64,000 nt of DNA from Motiliproteus sp036961355 (GCA_036961355.1 JBALVL010000012.1:1-64000); one strand, 5' to 3'; counted from the first letter of the stretch, positions 43,838 through 52,836 are shown. The notes: generated by a model from the sequence alone, not told the origin. Translations and numbers: made by a program.

Positions 43838-44869
43838 TTAGCGGGTGCTTTCCCGGTCAAGAATTGAGAAGCCAACATCAACACTCTTCGAGAATGGCTT
43901 ATCTTCGATCCGGTCTAGCAAACATTGGGCCGCTTGTTTGCCCATCTCAAAGCGTGGAATAGCCACCGTCGTTAATGCAGGGTTTATCGCTTTAGAAAAT
44001 TCAAGGTCATTAAACCCTGCTATCGCCAGCTGTTGCGGAACTTGAATCCCACGGCGCTGACATTCAAAGATGGCTCCGGCGGCAAGGTCATCGTTGCTAA
44101 GAAACAGTGCGTCAATTTCGTTATGTTTCGAAATCAGTTCGGTCATCATGTCTGCACCGCGCTGAAATGAAGTATTCGCCAGGCTGGTCAGGATATACCT
44201 GTCGGGGTCTTGATCATGGGCGATCATCGATTGCCGGTAGCCTTGCATCCGTCGTTGGGCGCGTTCGTCCATTCTGGCACCGATAAAACCGATTTTTTTG
44301 TAACCTTTACCAAAGAGGTGCTCGGTGATGGCGTGGCCAGCATCGAAATGTGAAATTCCGACGCTCATGTCCAAGGGGTTATCAGTCAATTCCATCACTT
44401 GAACGATCGGGATATTGATATTTTGGAGTCGCTTTTTAGTCTTGGGCGACTGGTCTATACCGGTGATGATGATGCCATCGGGGTTTTGTTCAAGCATGGT
44501 TTCGACCAGTTCATCTTCCTGGGTGATCGAGTAGTGGGAATTGGCTAGCAGAATCCGATACCCGGCGGGTACCAATGAATCATGGATACCGTCTAGCAGG
44601 TCGGAGAACACAGCATTGGATAACGAAGGGAAGATAACCGAAATTATTTTGGATTCAGCTGAGGCTAATGAACGCGCTGCTTGGTTGGGTATATAGCCCA
44701 GCTCTTGTACAGCGAGGGTGATTTTTGCGCGCAGTTTGTTTGAAACTCGATCGGGGTGTTTAAGGGCCCTTGATACGGTGATGGCGCTGACGCCAGCACG
44801 CTCGGCCACTTCGGCCAACGTCACTCTACCGCTGCTGCGTCTGGACGGTGTGGATCTGCTGTTTTCCAT
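43838..44869 (-). CDS. LacI/GntR-like repressor of the sugar-acid regulon
   Basis: This encodes 343 aa from ATG at 44869 (AGGGA upstream). The N-terminal LacI HTH reads VTLAEVAERAGVSAITVSRALKHPDRVSNKLRAKI with hinge PNQAARSLAS. The ligand domain resembles E. coli gluconate repressor GntR in several blocks (IGFIGARMDERAQRRMQGY, LFLSNDDLAAGAIFECQRRGIQVPQQLAIAGFNDLE). It is flanked by the AEC gene and the TRAP operon, both of which carry matching operators. It probably binds gluconate or a tetronate-pathway intermediate. Confidence 0.9.
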   Translation of the reverse strand: MENSRSTPSRRSSGRVTLAEVAERAGVSAITVSRALKHPDRVSNKLRAKITLAVQELGYIPNQAARSLASAESKIISVIFPSLSNAVFSDLLDGIHDSLVPAGYRILLANSHYSITQEDELVETMLEQNPDGIIITGIDQSPKTKKRLQNINIPIVQVMELTDNPLDMSVGISHFDAGHAITEHLFGKGYKKIGFIGARMDERAQRRMQGYRQSMIAHDQDPDRYILTSLANTSFQRGADMMTELISKHNEIDALFLSNDDLAAGAIFECQRRGIQVPQQLAIAGFNDLEFSKAINPALTTVAIPRFEMGKQAAQCLLDRIEDKPFSKSVDVGFSILDRESTR

Positions 44870-45253
44870 GATCGAGTCCCTGAGTGTTTTGGTCGTAGTG
44901 CCAAAGACGATGACACGCATTTTAGGCAATTTTGTTACGTTTGCAAAATTTTTGGTAGCGGTGTCATTGGTTGGTTTCTGTTCGCGTTTAGTTGCTGATT
45001 ATAAACCGGTATTTGATTCCGTTTAGATCATTTTTTTGGCTATTTCGATGGTTTGTATTAATCATTAGTCTCGATTGTTAAGGCAAGTGGCCTGTCATAG
45101 CGGTGCGGGGGAAGCCTTTCGGTCGGTTGTGTTCGCCGCTTGGTTTTGGCCGGTCGTTTCGCATTCATGCCTTGAAAGGAGTGGGGTTAAATGCCCTAAC
45201 AGTTGACGGTAGGGCTGCTCTGTTGATGTTAAGAGGGCGTTATTTATCGATGT

Positions 45254-45281
45254 TTGACAGCGCTAACATTTGTGTTATTGT
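45254..45281 (+). promoter_or_regulatory. Sigma-70 promoter with operator for the TRAP-tetronate operon
   Basis: The -35 TTGACA (45254-45259), a 16-bp spacer and the -10 TATTGT (45276-45281) precede dctP. The operator TGACAGCGCTAACA (45255-45268) overlaps the -35 and spacer and shares the AGCGCTAACA half with the gap-pyk operator. Repressor binding would block RNA polymerase. Confidence 0.7.
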
Positions 45282-45330
45282 TTTGTCGTAACTTTAGAAA
45301 ACACTGTGTTTTTGGCGGTATTAATTGAAT

Positions 45331-45342
45331 GGTAGCGCAATC
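45331..45342. promoter_or_regulatory. Possible second operator in the TRAP leader
   Basis: GGTAGCGCAATC matches 10 of 12 bases of the site before the AEC gene. It lies about 70 bp downstream of the first operator in the transcribed leader, a position suited to repression by looping. One arm is poor. Confidence 0.4.
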
Positions 45343-45424
45343 AAGAAAACAATCGGTGGCTGTTGGTTGAATACTCTCTCCCGTACGTTGGGGCGCATAA
45401 CATATAACAATAAGGTGATAGAAG

Positions 45425-46465
45425 ATGACTACGAAGTTTCTTAACAAGGTCAAAGTTGGTTGCTGTGCGGTCGCACTCGCGTCGGGTGTGATGGCTGTTA
45501 ATGCTCAAGCCGCCGCTCAATATGACTGGACCATCCAGACCTCAGCGCAAGCGGGCGATAATTTTTTCAAAATTGAAAAGGAGTGGGCTGAGCGTGTAAA
45601 CGTGATGTCTGGCGGGCGAATCAATATCAATCTGGTCGCGGTTAACTCGGTGGTTCAGTACAACGAAACGCTGGAAGCGGTTGGTGCTGGAATCTTGCAA
45701 GGCCACCTGACAGATCCGTCTTACTTCAGTGGTAAGGATCCTGCCTTTGCCATGTTGGGCAACCTGGTTGGTGCTTGGAGTCATCCGTCTCAGATGGTTA
45801 AGTTCATGGAGTACGGCGGCGGTAAAGAGGTTTACAACAAGTTAGTAAACCCATACGGCTTGCAGTTTATCGGTGCAGCATCGACCGGTGTTGAGGCTTT
45901 TGTTGCCAAGAAACCGATCCGTACCATGGCCGATTTCAAAGGCGTTAAGATGCGCGCCCCCGAAGGAATGGTGCAGGAAGTGTTCGCCGCAGTTGGCGCA
46001 ACACCGGTTAACCTGCCTGGCTCTGAAGTTTACACCTCGCTTGATAAGGGTGTGATCGACGCTGCTGACTACACCGTGTTTTCCACCAACCACGCCCAGG
46101 GTCTGCACAAGTTTGCCAAGTACCCGCTGTACCCGGGTTTCCACTCTATGCCGACACTGTCTGTTTCTCTGAACAAAGGTATTTGGGATGGTCTGCCCAA
46201 GGATCTGCAGGAGATCATGAGTGTATCGGTACGTGACTTTAGCCGTGACATCGTTCAGCGGTTGGAGATGGAAGATAAGAAAGTTGTAGTTGAAGCGATG
46301 GCTGATCCAAGCATCGAAGTGATCAACTGGTCTGATACTGAACGTAACAAGTTCCGCGGTGTTGCTCAGAGCCAGTGGGCAAAGTGGGCCGAGCGTTCGC
46401 CAATGGCCGGTGAAGTATACGAAGCAGTATCTGCACACCTGGTTAGCCAAGGTCTGATCAACTAA
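45425..46465 (+). CDS. TRAP transporter substrate-binding protein (DctP family)
   Basis: This encodes 346 aa. A signal peptide (VGCCAVALASGVMAVNAQA) is followed by the DctP fold: WTIQTSAQAGDNFFKIEKEWAERVNVMSGGRININLVAVNSVVQYNETLEAVGAGILQGHLTDPSYF, then MRAPEGMVQEVFAAVGATPVNLPGSEVYTSLDKGVIDAADYTVFSTNHAQGLHK. It binds an organic acid in the periplasm. The downstream genes point to a tetronate or aldonate ligand. It is separated from the permease genes by a strong hairpin. Confidence 0.93.
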   Translation: MTTKFLNKVKVGCCAVALASGVMAVNAQAAAQYDWTIQTSAQAGDNFFKIEKEWAERVNVMSGGRININLVAVNSVVQYNETLEAVGAGILQGHLTDPSYFSGKDPAFAMLGNLVGAWSHPSQMVKFMEYGGGKEVYNKLVNPYGLQFIGAASTGVEAFVAKKPIRTMADFKGVKMRAPEGMVQEVFAAVGATPVNLPGSEVYTSLDKGVIDAADYTVFSTNHAQGLHKFAKYPLYPGFHSMPTLSVSLNKGIWDGLPKDLQEIMSVSVRDFSRDIVQRLEMEDKKVVVEAMADPSIEVINWSDTERNKFRGVAQSQWAKWAERSPMAGEVYEAVSAHLVSQGLIN

Positions 46466-46483
46466 TACTGTTGCTCTTACTAT

Positions 46484-46505
46484 CCCCGGCGCGCCTGCGC
46501 CGGGG
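46484..46505 (+). terminator. Intercistronic hairpin between TRAP genes
   Basis: CCCCGGCGC-gcct-GCGCCGGGG is a perfect 9-bp GC stem followed by TTTCTTCC. It lies 18 bp after the binding-protein stop and 30 bp before the small permease gene. It probably acts as a partial terminator or 3' stabiliser, giving more binding protein than permease. Confidence 0.75.
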
Positions 46506-46535
46506 TTTCTTCCTAATAAAAAGAGGTAGCCTGCT

Positions 46536-47183
46536 ATGCAGGAACAGCCTACGTCCGGTAAGTCCGCGTCTGCATCTTTGCTAACTGATCCATCTGTTGA
46601 GGGTTCACACGCGATCACGCTGGATAATCCTGATTACGATCATCTTGAAGATGTGGTTTTTAGTAACTGCCTAGATCGCTGGGTCGACAAGCTCGGCAAT
46701 GTGGTCGCGTTGGCCTTTATGGTCAGTGTTGTCATCAGTTTTTATGAGATCGTCAGTCGTTATCTGTTTGATGCACCGACCATGTGGGTGCATGAAACGG
46801 TCATCATGATCTGCGCGCTCTGTATGGCCTATGGCGGCTCTTACTGTCTGGCTCGCGACAGTCATATCCGTATCAGAATTCTTTATGATTTTTGCGGCGC
46901 GCGCGGTAAGCGTGTGCTCGACATCTTTAACGGTGTCGTTTCGTTGTTTTACTGCGTCCTTATCGCTTATGCCGCCTCTATCATGGCCGAGAAGTCGCTG
47001 TTTACGCCGCTGGGTGATTTTCGGATGGAAACAACAGGTTCGGCCTGGGATCCGATCTACCCCGCGTTAATTAAGGGCGGTCTATTCCTTATTTTGGTGT
47101 TGATGGGCATCCAGTGCCTGTTACATCTTTTAAAAGCCATCTTCGGCAAGAGCCGGCAAGAGAGCGGTGTAAACGATGTTTGA
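46536..47183 (+). CDS. TRAP transporter small permease (DctQ family)
   Basis: This encodes 215 aa, longer than usual because of about 50 N-terminal cytosolic residues before TM1. The DctQ pattern includes VISFYEIVSRYLFDAPTMWVHETVIMICALCMAYGGSYCLARDSHIRI. There are four TM helices. It overlaps the large permease gene by 8 bp and forms the QM membrane complex with it. Confidence 0.9.
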   Translation: MQEQPTSGKSASASLLTDPSVEGSHAITLDNPDYDHLEDVVFSNCLDRWVDKLGNVVALAFMVSVVISFYEIVSRYLFDAPTMWVHETVIMICALCMAYGGSYCLARDSHIRIRILYDFCGARGKRVLDIFNGVVSLFYCVLIAYAASIMAEKSLFTPLGDFRMETTGSAWDPIYPALIKGGLFLILVLMGIQCLLHLLKAIFGKSRQESGVNDV

Positions 47184-48507
47184 ATTATCCTCTATCGGTA
47201 TCGAGATGGCGTCCTATCTGATGATAGGTAGCATCCTTGCTTTGCTAGTGACCGGCCTGCCTCTGGCATTTATTACCGGCCTGGTCGCCCTGGTGTTTGC
47301 ACTGGGGTGGTTTGGTCCGATGTCTATCCCGTTGGTGACGACCCGGATCTACAGTTTTATCAATGAATATGTGCTGATCGCGATCCCGATGTTTGTACTG
47401 ATGGCCTCGATACTCGACCGGTCAGGGATCGCCCGGGATCTGTACAACACGATGCGGGTGTTTGCTGGCCAGCTACGCGGCGGCGTGGCCGTGCAGACAC
47501 TGGTTGTGGCTATTTTTCTGGCAGCGATGTCCGGCATCATCGGCGGTGAAATTGTGTTGTTGGGCCTGCTGGCGTTACCGCAGATGCTGCGACTCGGTTA
47601 TGACCAGCGGTTATCGATCGGCACCGTCTGCGCCGGTGGCTCACTCGGTACTATGGTGCCACCGAGCATTGTATTGATCATCTATGGTTTGACCGCCAAC
47701 GTTTCGATCAGCGAGCTGTTTGTTGCCACTATCTTCCCGGCGATGCTGCTGGGATCGCTCTACATCGCTTATATCCTGATCCGCTGTTATATCAACCCCA
47801 GCATGGGGCCAGCAGCACCCAAAGAGGAGCTGGATATCAGCTGGGCTGTGAAGGCCAAGATGATCAAGGGTGTGATCTTGCCGGTGCTGGTTGCCATCTG
47901 GGTACTGGGCAGTATCTACGCCGGTATCGCCTCGGTTACCGAAGCGGCCTGTATGGGTGTGGTTGGTGTGGTGTTATCGACCTGGATCCGTAAAGAACTG
48001 ACCTGGACGATGATCCGCGACAGTCTGCGGCAGACGCTGAATACCTGCGGCATGATCATCTGGATCGGTATCGGTGCCAGCGCGCTGGTGGGTGTTTACA
48101 ACCTGATGGGAGGCAACCGTTTCATCGAGTCGGTGATTCTGGGGCTGGATGTGGCGCCGATCGTGGTGATTTTGATCATGATGGCGATCCTGCTGGTTCT
48201 CGGTCTGTTTATGGACTGGATCGGTATCGCACTGCTGACCATGCCGATCTTCGTCCCCATCATCATCTCGCTCGGGTACAACCCGATCTGGTTCGGCATC
48301 CTGTTCTCGATGAACATGCAGGTGTCCTATATCAGTCCACCGTTTGGTCCCGCGGCGTTCTATCTCAAAAGTGTGGCGCCGCCCTCGATCACCCTAAAAG
48401 AGATCTTCTTGTCGATGTGGCCGTTCATCATCCTGCAGCTGATCGCGCTGTCGCTGGTGTTGACCTTCCCGGGTATCGCCCTGTGGCTGCCCGGCATCGA
48501 ATACTGA
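47176..48507 (+). CDS. TRAP transporter large permease (DctM family)
   Basis: This encodes 443 aa with about 12 hydrophobic segments. DctM blocks are seen: GLPLAFITGLVALVFAL, IPMFVLMASILDRSGIARDLYNTM, FLAAMSGIIGGEIVLLGLLALPQML, CAGGSLGTMVPPSIVLIIYG and NMQVSYISPPFGPAAFYLKSVAP. It is the sodium-coupled transport subunit. It is the last TRAP gene, followed after 161 bp by the catabolic genes. Confidence 0.93.
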   Translation: MFELSSIGIEMASYLMIGSILALLVTGLPLAFITGLVALVFALGWFGPMSIPLVTTRIYSFINEYVLIAIPMFVLMASILDRSGIARDLYNTMRVFAGQLRGGVAVQTLVVAIFLAAMSGIIGGEIVLLGLLALPQMLRLGYDQRLSIGTVCAGGSLGTMVPPSIVLIIYGLTANVSISELFVATIFPAMLLGSLYIAYILIRCYINPSMGPAAPKEELDISWAVKAKMIKGVILPVLVAIWVLGSIYAGIASVTEAACMGVVGVVLSTWIRKELTWTMIRDSLRQTLNTCGMIIWIGIGASALVGVYNLMGGNRFIESVILGLDVAPIVVILIMMAILLVLGLFMDWIGIALLTMPIFVPIIISLGYNPIWFGILFSMNMQVSYISPPFGPAAFYLKSVAPPSITLKEIFLSMWPFIILQLIALSLVLTFPGIALWLPGIEY

Positions 48508-48668
48508 TTTTTTGGTAGAGAGGGGGATTGGATAGTCGTTGAGTCGGCTGTTCAATCCTGCCGCCGAATCGATTACCAACTCCATTAATTAATCCAACTG
48601 CGCCATGACGTGAGCGCGGTTGTTATGGCCCGTGTGATACAGAGCCTACAGGGATAAGGAAGACAGTT

Positions 48669-49577
48669 ATGAATACTCTCGAGACGCAAACCGACCGTGT
48701 TGCGGTGATCGGCCTGGGCTCCATGGGCATGGGTGTTGCCCAGTCGCTGGTTCGCGCGGGTATCGCAACCCGTGGTAGCGACCTCAATCAGGCCGCCTTG
48801 CAGAGCTTTACCGACGTGGGCGGCTATGCGGCTACGGGTCTTGCCGATGCGGTGGTCGGTTGTAATATTGTGATCCTGATGCTGGTTAACTCAGACCAGT
48901 GCGATAGCGTGTTGTTTGGCGACGGCGGTATCGCCGGTGAGATGGCCGAGGGTGCGGTGGTTGTGCTGGGTAGTACCACCTCGGCCAGTTACGCCAAACA
49001 GCTCGACCAAAAGCTGCAGGCGCTGGGTTTGAGTTTGATCGATGCCCCGGTTAGCGGTGGTGCGGTCAAAGCGATGAGCGGCGACTTGTCGATCATGGCC
49101 TCCGGTGCGCCGCAGGCGTTTGATTGCTGTGCTGCCGTGTTTGATGCCATCTCAGCCAAACTCTACCGGGTGGGTGAAGATGTCGGTGGCGGAGCCACGG
49201 TTAAGATGATCAACCAGTTGCTGGCCGGTGTACATATCGCCGCTGCCGCCGAAGCGATGGCACTGGGGATCAGAGCTAATCTGGACCCCGAAATGGTTTA
49301 TGAAATCATCAGCAACAGCGCCGGCGCATCCTGGATGTTCCAGAACCGGGTGCCGCATATCCTTGAAGGGGATTATACGCCTAAGAGTACGGTTGATATT
49401 TTTGTTAAGGATCTGGGTATCGTCACCGATGCCGGTCAGGAGTTGAAATTCCCGTTACCGGTTGCCGCCAGTGCGCTGCAGCAGTTCTTGTCTGCCAGCG
49501 CTGCCGGTTACGGCAAAGAGGACGATGCGGCGGTGATCAAGGTCTATCCGGGCATCGACCTGCCCAAGCAAGCATAA
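48669..49577 (+). CDS. ltnD: L-threonate 2-dehydrogenase-like enzyme
   Basis: This encodes 302 aa. The beta-hydroxyacid dehydrogenase pattern is clear: NAD loop VIGLGSMGMGVAQSLVRAG, substrate motif DAPVSGGAVKAMSGDLSIMASG and catalytic lysine stretch GGGATVKMINQLLAGVHIAAAAEAMAL. Within an operon with otnK, otnC and otnI this family member is expected to oxidise L-threonate at C2, the first step of the published threonate pathway. Assignment to threonate rather than a related acid relies on context. Confidence 0.85.
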   Translation: MNTLETQTDRVAVIGLGSMGMGVAQSLVRAGIATRGSDLNQAALQSFTDVGGYAATGLADAVVGCNIVILMLVNSDQCDSVLFGDGGIAGEMAEGAVVVLGSTTSASYAKQLDQKLQALGLSLIDAPVSGGAVKAMSGDLSIMASGAPQAFDCCAAVFDAISAKLYRVGEDVGGGATVKMINQLLAGVHIAAAAEAMALGIRANLDPEMVYEIISNSAGASWMFQNRVPHILEGDYTPKSTVDIFVKDLGIVTDAGQELKFPLPVAASALQQFLSASAAGYGKEDDAAVIKVYPGIDLPKQA

Positions 49578-49587
49578 GGAGCGGGTT

Positions 49588-50853
49588 ATGTCTGTACTGT
49601 TAGGCTGTATTGCCGACGATTTTACCGGTGCCACCGACCTGGCCAGTTTTCTGGTCGCCTCGGGGATGCGTACCGTCCAGTTGATGGGGGCTCCCACCGA
49701 GCCGGTTGATCTGAGCGAAGCCGATGCGGTGGTGATTGCGCTTAAATCACGTACCCAGGCCACTCAGACTGCCGTGGCCGATTCGCTGCAGGCGCTGTCG
49801 TGGCTACAGCAGCATGATTGCCAGCAGTATTATTTCAAGTATTGCTCGACCTTCGATTCAACCGCGCAGGGCAATATCGGACCGGTGGCCGATGCGCTGT
49901 TAGCCGCGCTGGGTGAAACCTTTACCATCGCCTGTCCGTCGCTGCCGGTGAACGGCCGGACGGTCTATAACGGTTACCTGTTTGTTAACGGCGTGTTGCT
50001 CAATGAGAGTGGCATGGAACATCATCCGCTGACGCCGATGCGCGACGCCAATCTGGTCCGGGTGCTGGGCGCGCAGACCGACGCCAAGGTCGGGCTGGTC
50101 GATCATACGGTGCTTGCCCAAGGGGTGGAATCCACCCGGCAGCAGTTGACTCAGTTAGCACAAGAGCACCGTTATGCCATCGTTGATACGCTGGACCGTG
50201 ATGATCTGGTCACCATCGGTCACGCCTGTAGTGAGCTGAAATTGCTCACCGGCGGCTCCGGTCTGGCGATCGGTTTGGCCGATAATTTCGAAGCCAAGGG
50301 GCTGTTTAGCAAAAGCCTGAATTCGGCGCAGCTCAGTCCGGTTGCTGGTGATGCCGTGGTGTTGTCCGGCAGCTGCTCCAAGGCGACCCGCGAGCAGGTA
50401 GCGGTATTCCAGGCCGATCATCCCTCATTAAAGATCGATCCGTTGTTGCTGCATAACGGCCTGCAGAGCGCCGAGCAGGTCGAACGCTGGTTTATTGAAC
50501 ACCGCGATCAGGGCCCTGTGTTGATCTATGCCACCGACCACCCCGATGCGATCAAACGCAGTCAGGCCGATCTGGGGGTAGAGGCCGCCGGTGAGTTGGT
50601 CGAGCAGCTAATGGCCGATGTGGTAAAGCGTCTGGATACGCTGGGTGTGACAAAATTTATCGTAGCGGGCGGCGAAACCTCGGGATCGGTGGTGCAGGCA
50701 CTGTCGGTTTCTGCGCTTAAGATCGGACCCAGTATCGCTGCTGGCGTGCCGCTGACCCAGACCTTGGGTAGCGCACCAAAATTGCTGGCGTTGAAATCGG
50801 GCAACTTTGGTGACAAAGATTTCTTCGCTAAAGCGTTGGAGATGATGCCATGA
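49588..50853 (+). CDS. otnK: 3-oxo-tetronate 4-kinase
   Basis: This encodes 421 aa. The four-carbon acid sugar kinase family is recognised by the N-terminal LGCIADDFTGATDLASFLVASGMRTVQLMG, then YFKYCSTFDSTAQGNIGPVADAL, VLSGSCSKATREQV and C-terminal VAGGETSGSVVQALSVSALKIGPSIAAGVPLT. It phosphorylates 3-oxo-tetronate at C4. It follows ltnD by 10 bp and overlaps otnC as ATGA. Confidence 0.92.
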   Translation: MSVLLGCIADDFTGATDLASFLVASGMRTVQLMGAPTEPVDLSEADAVVIALKSRTQATQTAVADSLQALSWLQQHDCQQYYFKYCSTFDSTAQGNIGPVADALLAALGETFTIACPSLPVNGRTVYNGYLFVNGVLLNESGMEHHPLTPMRDANLVRVLGAQTDAKVGLVDHTVLAQGVESTRQQLTQLAQEHRYAIVDTLDRDDLVTIGHACSELKLLTGGSGLAIGLADNFEAKGLFSKSLNSAQLSPVAGDAVVLSGSCSKATREQVAVFQADHPSLKIDPLLLHNGLQSAEQVERWFIEHRDQGPVLIYATDHPDAIKRSQADLGVEAAGELVEQLMADVVKRLDTLGVTKFIVAGGETSGSVVQALSVSALKIGPSIAAGVPLTQTLGSAPKLLALKSGNFGDKDFFAKALEMMP

Positions 50854-51533
50854 GTGCCCGTCAGGTAGCGGTTGATGAAGATCGATTGCGTGAACGGATC
50901 GCCTATCATGGGCGCTCGATTTTCGAGCGAGGTCTGACCGCCGGCAGTTCGGGCAATATCAGCGTTCGTCTCGACGATGGTTGGCTGATGACCCCGACCA
51001 ACTGCTGTCTGGGTAATCTCGATCCGGCCGATATCTCCCGCCTCGACGCGCAGGGTGTGCTGTTGTCGGGTAAAGCGCCGTCCAAAGAGTTTTTTCTGCA
51101 CCAGGCCTTTTTGAGTAAACGCCCTCAAGACGGTGCGGTGGTGCATCTACATTCGACCTACGCCACCGCAGTTTCCTGCCTGCCCGATATCGATCCGATG
51201 GACGTTTTGCCGCCGCTAACGCCGTATTCGATCATGCGTTTCGGCAAGGTTGCGTTGAATCCATACCACCGCCCGGGTGATAAAAAATTGGGCGATGAGA
51301 TCTTAAAAGTGGCCGCCGATTACAGTGCGGTGTTGCTGTCCAACCATGGCCCGATTGTCGCGGCCAAGGATTTGGACGCGGCGGTCTATGCCGCCGAAGA
51401 GCTGGAAGAAACCGCCAAACTGTTTATGTTGCTGCAAGGCCAGCGGCCGCGTTTGCTTAATGCTGAGCAGGTAGCCGAGTTGAACCAGACGTTCGTTAAC
51501 AAGGGGGCCGATGATGCCAAATCTTGCTGCTAA
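50850..51533 (+). CDS. otnC: 3-oxo-tetronate 4-phosphate decarboxylase (class II aldolase fold)
   Basis: This encodes 227 aa. The class II aldolase/adducin fold shows GRSIFERGLTAGSSGNISVRLDDGWLMTPTN, the acidic region APSKEFFLHQAFL, the metal-binding GAVVHLHSTYATAVSCL and LLSNHGPIVAAKDL. OtnC decarboxylates 3-oxo-tetronate-4-phosphate to dihydroxyacetone phosphate. It overlaps otnK by 4 bp and otnI by 23 bp. Confidence 0.9.
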   Translation: MSARQVAVDEDRLRERIAYHGRSIFERGLTAGSSGNISVRLDDGWLMTPTNCCLGNLDPADISRLDAQGVLLSGKAPSKEFFLHQAFLSKRPQDGAVVHLHSTYATAVSCLPDIDPMDVLPPLTPYSIMRFGKVALNPYHRPGDKKLGDEILKVAADYSAVLLSNHGPIVAAKDLDAAVYAAEELEETAKLFMLLQGQRPRLLNAEQVAELNQTFVNKGADDAKSCC

Positions 51534-52296
51534 TTTATCGATGCTGTTTACCGAGCTGCCATTCCTGGAGCGGTTTGAGGCCGCCTCTAAGGCTGGCTTT
51601 AGCGCGGTCGAGTATCTGTTCCCGTACGACTATGATCCCGAGCTATTGCAGCAGCTGTTGGCGCGACACAACCTGACCCAGGCGTTGTTTAACGCGCCTC
51701 CTGGCGACTGGGATGCCGGCGAGCGCGGCATCGCCTGTCTGCCGGGCCGCGAAGCCGAGTTTGAGCAAGGTATCGACCGTGCGCTGGCCTATGCGGCGGT
51801 GCTGGGTAACCAGCGTATCCACATCATGGCGGGATTGCTGCCGGTAACCTTGAGCGCAGATGAGGCGAATATTTGTTATGTGCGTAACCTGCGTTACGCC
51901 GCGCACAAGGCGCAAGAGGTCGGTATCACACTGCTGGTTGAGCCGATCAACAACGTCGATATGCCGGGTTACTTTGTAAATTATCAGGAACAGGGCGTCG
52001 CCCTGATCGGCTTGATCGATGAACCCAATGTCCGGCTGCAGTTTGACTGCTATCACTGTCAGATGATGCAGGGTGACGTTGTCGCTACCTTTAATAAACT
52101 GTTGCCCTATATCGGCCATGTTCAGATCGCCGGTGTACCGGGACGGCATGAGCCCGATGTGGGCGAACTCAATTACCGTTATATCTTTGATGCGTTCGAG
52201 GCGGCCGGGTATCACGGTTACGTCGGTTGCGAATACAAACCCAAAGCGTCGACCGTTGACGGACTGGCTTGGCTTGACCGACTTGCGCTGCGATAG
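51511..52296 (+). CDS. otnI: 2-oxo-tetronate isomerase (Hyi family)
   Basis: This encodes 261 aa with a TIM-barrel of the hydroxypyruvate isomerase family: LSMLFTELPFLERFEAASKAGFSAVEYLFPYD, LFNAPPGDWDAGERGIACLPGRE, LLVEPINNVDMPGYFV, LQFDCYHCQMMQGDV, HVQIAGVPGRHEPDVGELNY and YVGCEYKP. OtnI converts 2-oxo- to 3-oxo-tetronate, linking LtnD and OtnK. Two adjacent ATGs are possible starts. Confidence 0.92.
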   Translation: MMPNLAANLSMLFTELPFLERFEAASKAGFSAVEYLFPYDYDPELLQQLLARHNLTQALFNAPPGDWDAGERGIACLPGREAEFEQGIDRALAYAAVLGNQRIHIMAGLLPVTLSADEANICYVRNLRYAAHKAQEVGITLLVEPINNVDMPGYFVNYQEQGVALIGLIDEPNVRLQFDCYHCQMMQGDVVATFNKLLPYIGHVQIAGVPGRHEPDVGELNYRYIFDAFEAAGYHGYVGCEYKPKASTVDGLAWLDRLALR

Positions 52297-52314
52297 GCCG
52301 GATCGGGGCTGACG

Positions 52315-52836
52315 ATGTTAAACACACCCTTTTCCATCCTGGTGATGGGCGTCTCCGGCTCGGGCAAGTCCCATGTCGGTCGCCTGCTTGCCGAGCGCTG
52401 CCAGGCGAAATTTATCGATGCCGACGATTATCACAGTGCTGCCAATGTCGCTAAGATGGCGCGTCTTGAGCCGTTGGACGATGCCGACCGGGCCGATTGG
52501 CTGGCAACACTGGCCGAGCTGTATCGTCAGTCGCGTGCCGACGGTGAGCCGCTGGTGATCGGCTGTTCGGCGTTGAAAGCTAGCTACCGCGGGCTGTTGC
52601 GCGGTGGTGCGCCGGACCTGCGTATTGTCTACCTTGACGGCGACTACGAGCTGTTGAGCCAACGTCTGGCCAGTCGCCAGAGCCATTTCTTTGGCGGCGA
52701 CTCAATGCTACGCAGCCAGCTTGAAACACTGGAACCGCCGCCGCAAAACGAAGCGATATGGTTGAGTATCAGCCAACCTCCCTTGCAGATAGTCGAGCAG
52801 GCCGTTACGGCTCTGACCGCCTCTTTTAATAGCTAA
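52315..52836 (+). CDS. gntK: Gluconokinase, GntK type
   Basis: This encodes 173 aa. A P-loop VMGVSGSGKSHVG is near the N-terminus, followed by DADDYHSAANVAKMARLEPLDDADRADWLATLAEL, IGCSALKASYRGLLRG, IVYLDGDYELLSQRLASRQSHFFGGDSMLRSQLETLE. This is the thermoresistant gluconokinase pattern. It converts gluconate to 6-phosphogluconate for the Entner-Doudoroff or pentose path. Its place at the end of a tetronate operon under a GntR-like repressor suggests the operon handles both C4 and C6 acids. Confidence 0.9.
   Translation: MLNTPFSILVMGVSGSGKSHVGRLLAERCQAKFIDADDYHSAANVAKMARLEPLDDADRADWLATLAELYRQSRADGEPLVIGCSALKASYRGLLRGGAPDLRIVYLDGDYELLSQRLASRQSHFFGGDSMLRSQLETLEPPPQNEAIWLSISQPPLQIVEQAVTALTASFNS

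Larger units (their letters stand above)
44870..45424. other. Divergent control region of repressor and TRAP operon
   Basis: These 555 bp carry the promoter and operators of the TRAP-tetronate operon (45254-45342). A weaker GGTAGCG half-site sits at 44953 in front of the repressor gene, perhaps for autoregulation. The TRAP transcript should have a leader of about 135 nt. No gene was seen here. Confidence 0.5.

Noticed and set aside
45842..46618. 258-codon antisense frame across the TRAP binding-protein gene
   Set aside because: It mirrors the codon pattern of the sense gene, which has clear family motifs; no independent start signal.
50562..51146. 194-codon antisense frame across otnK/otnC
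   Set aside because: Overlaps two well-supported genes and has no family features.
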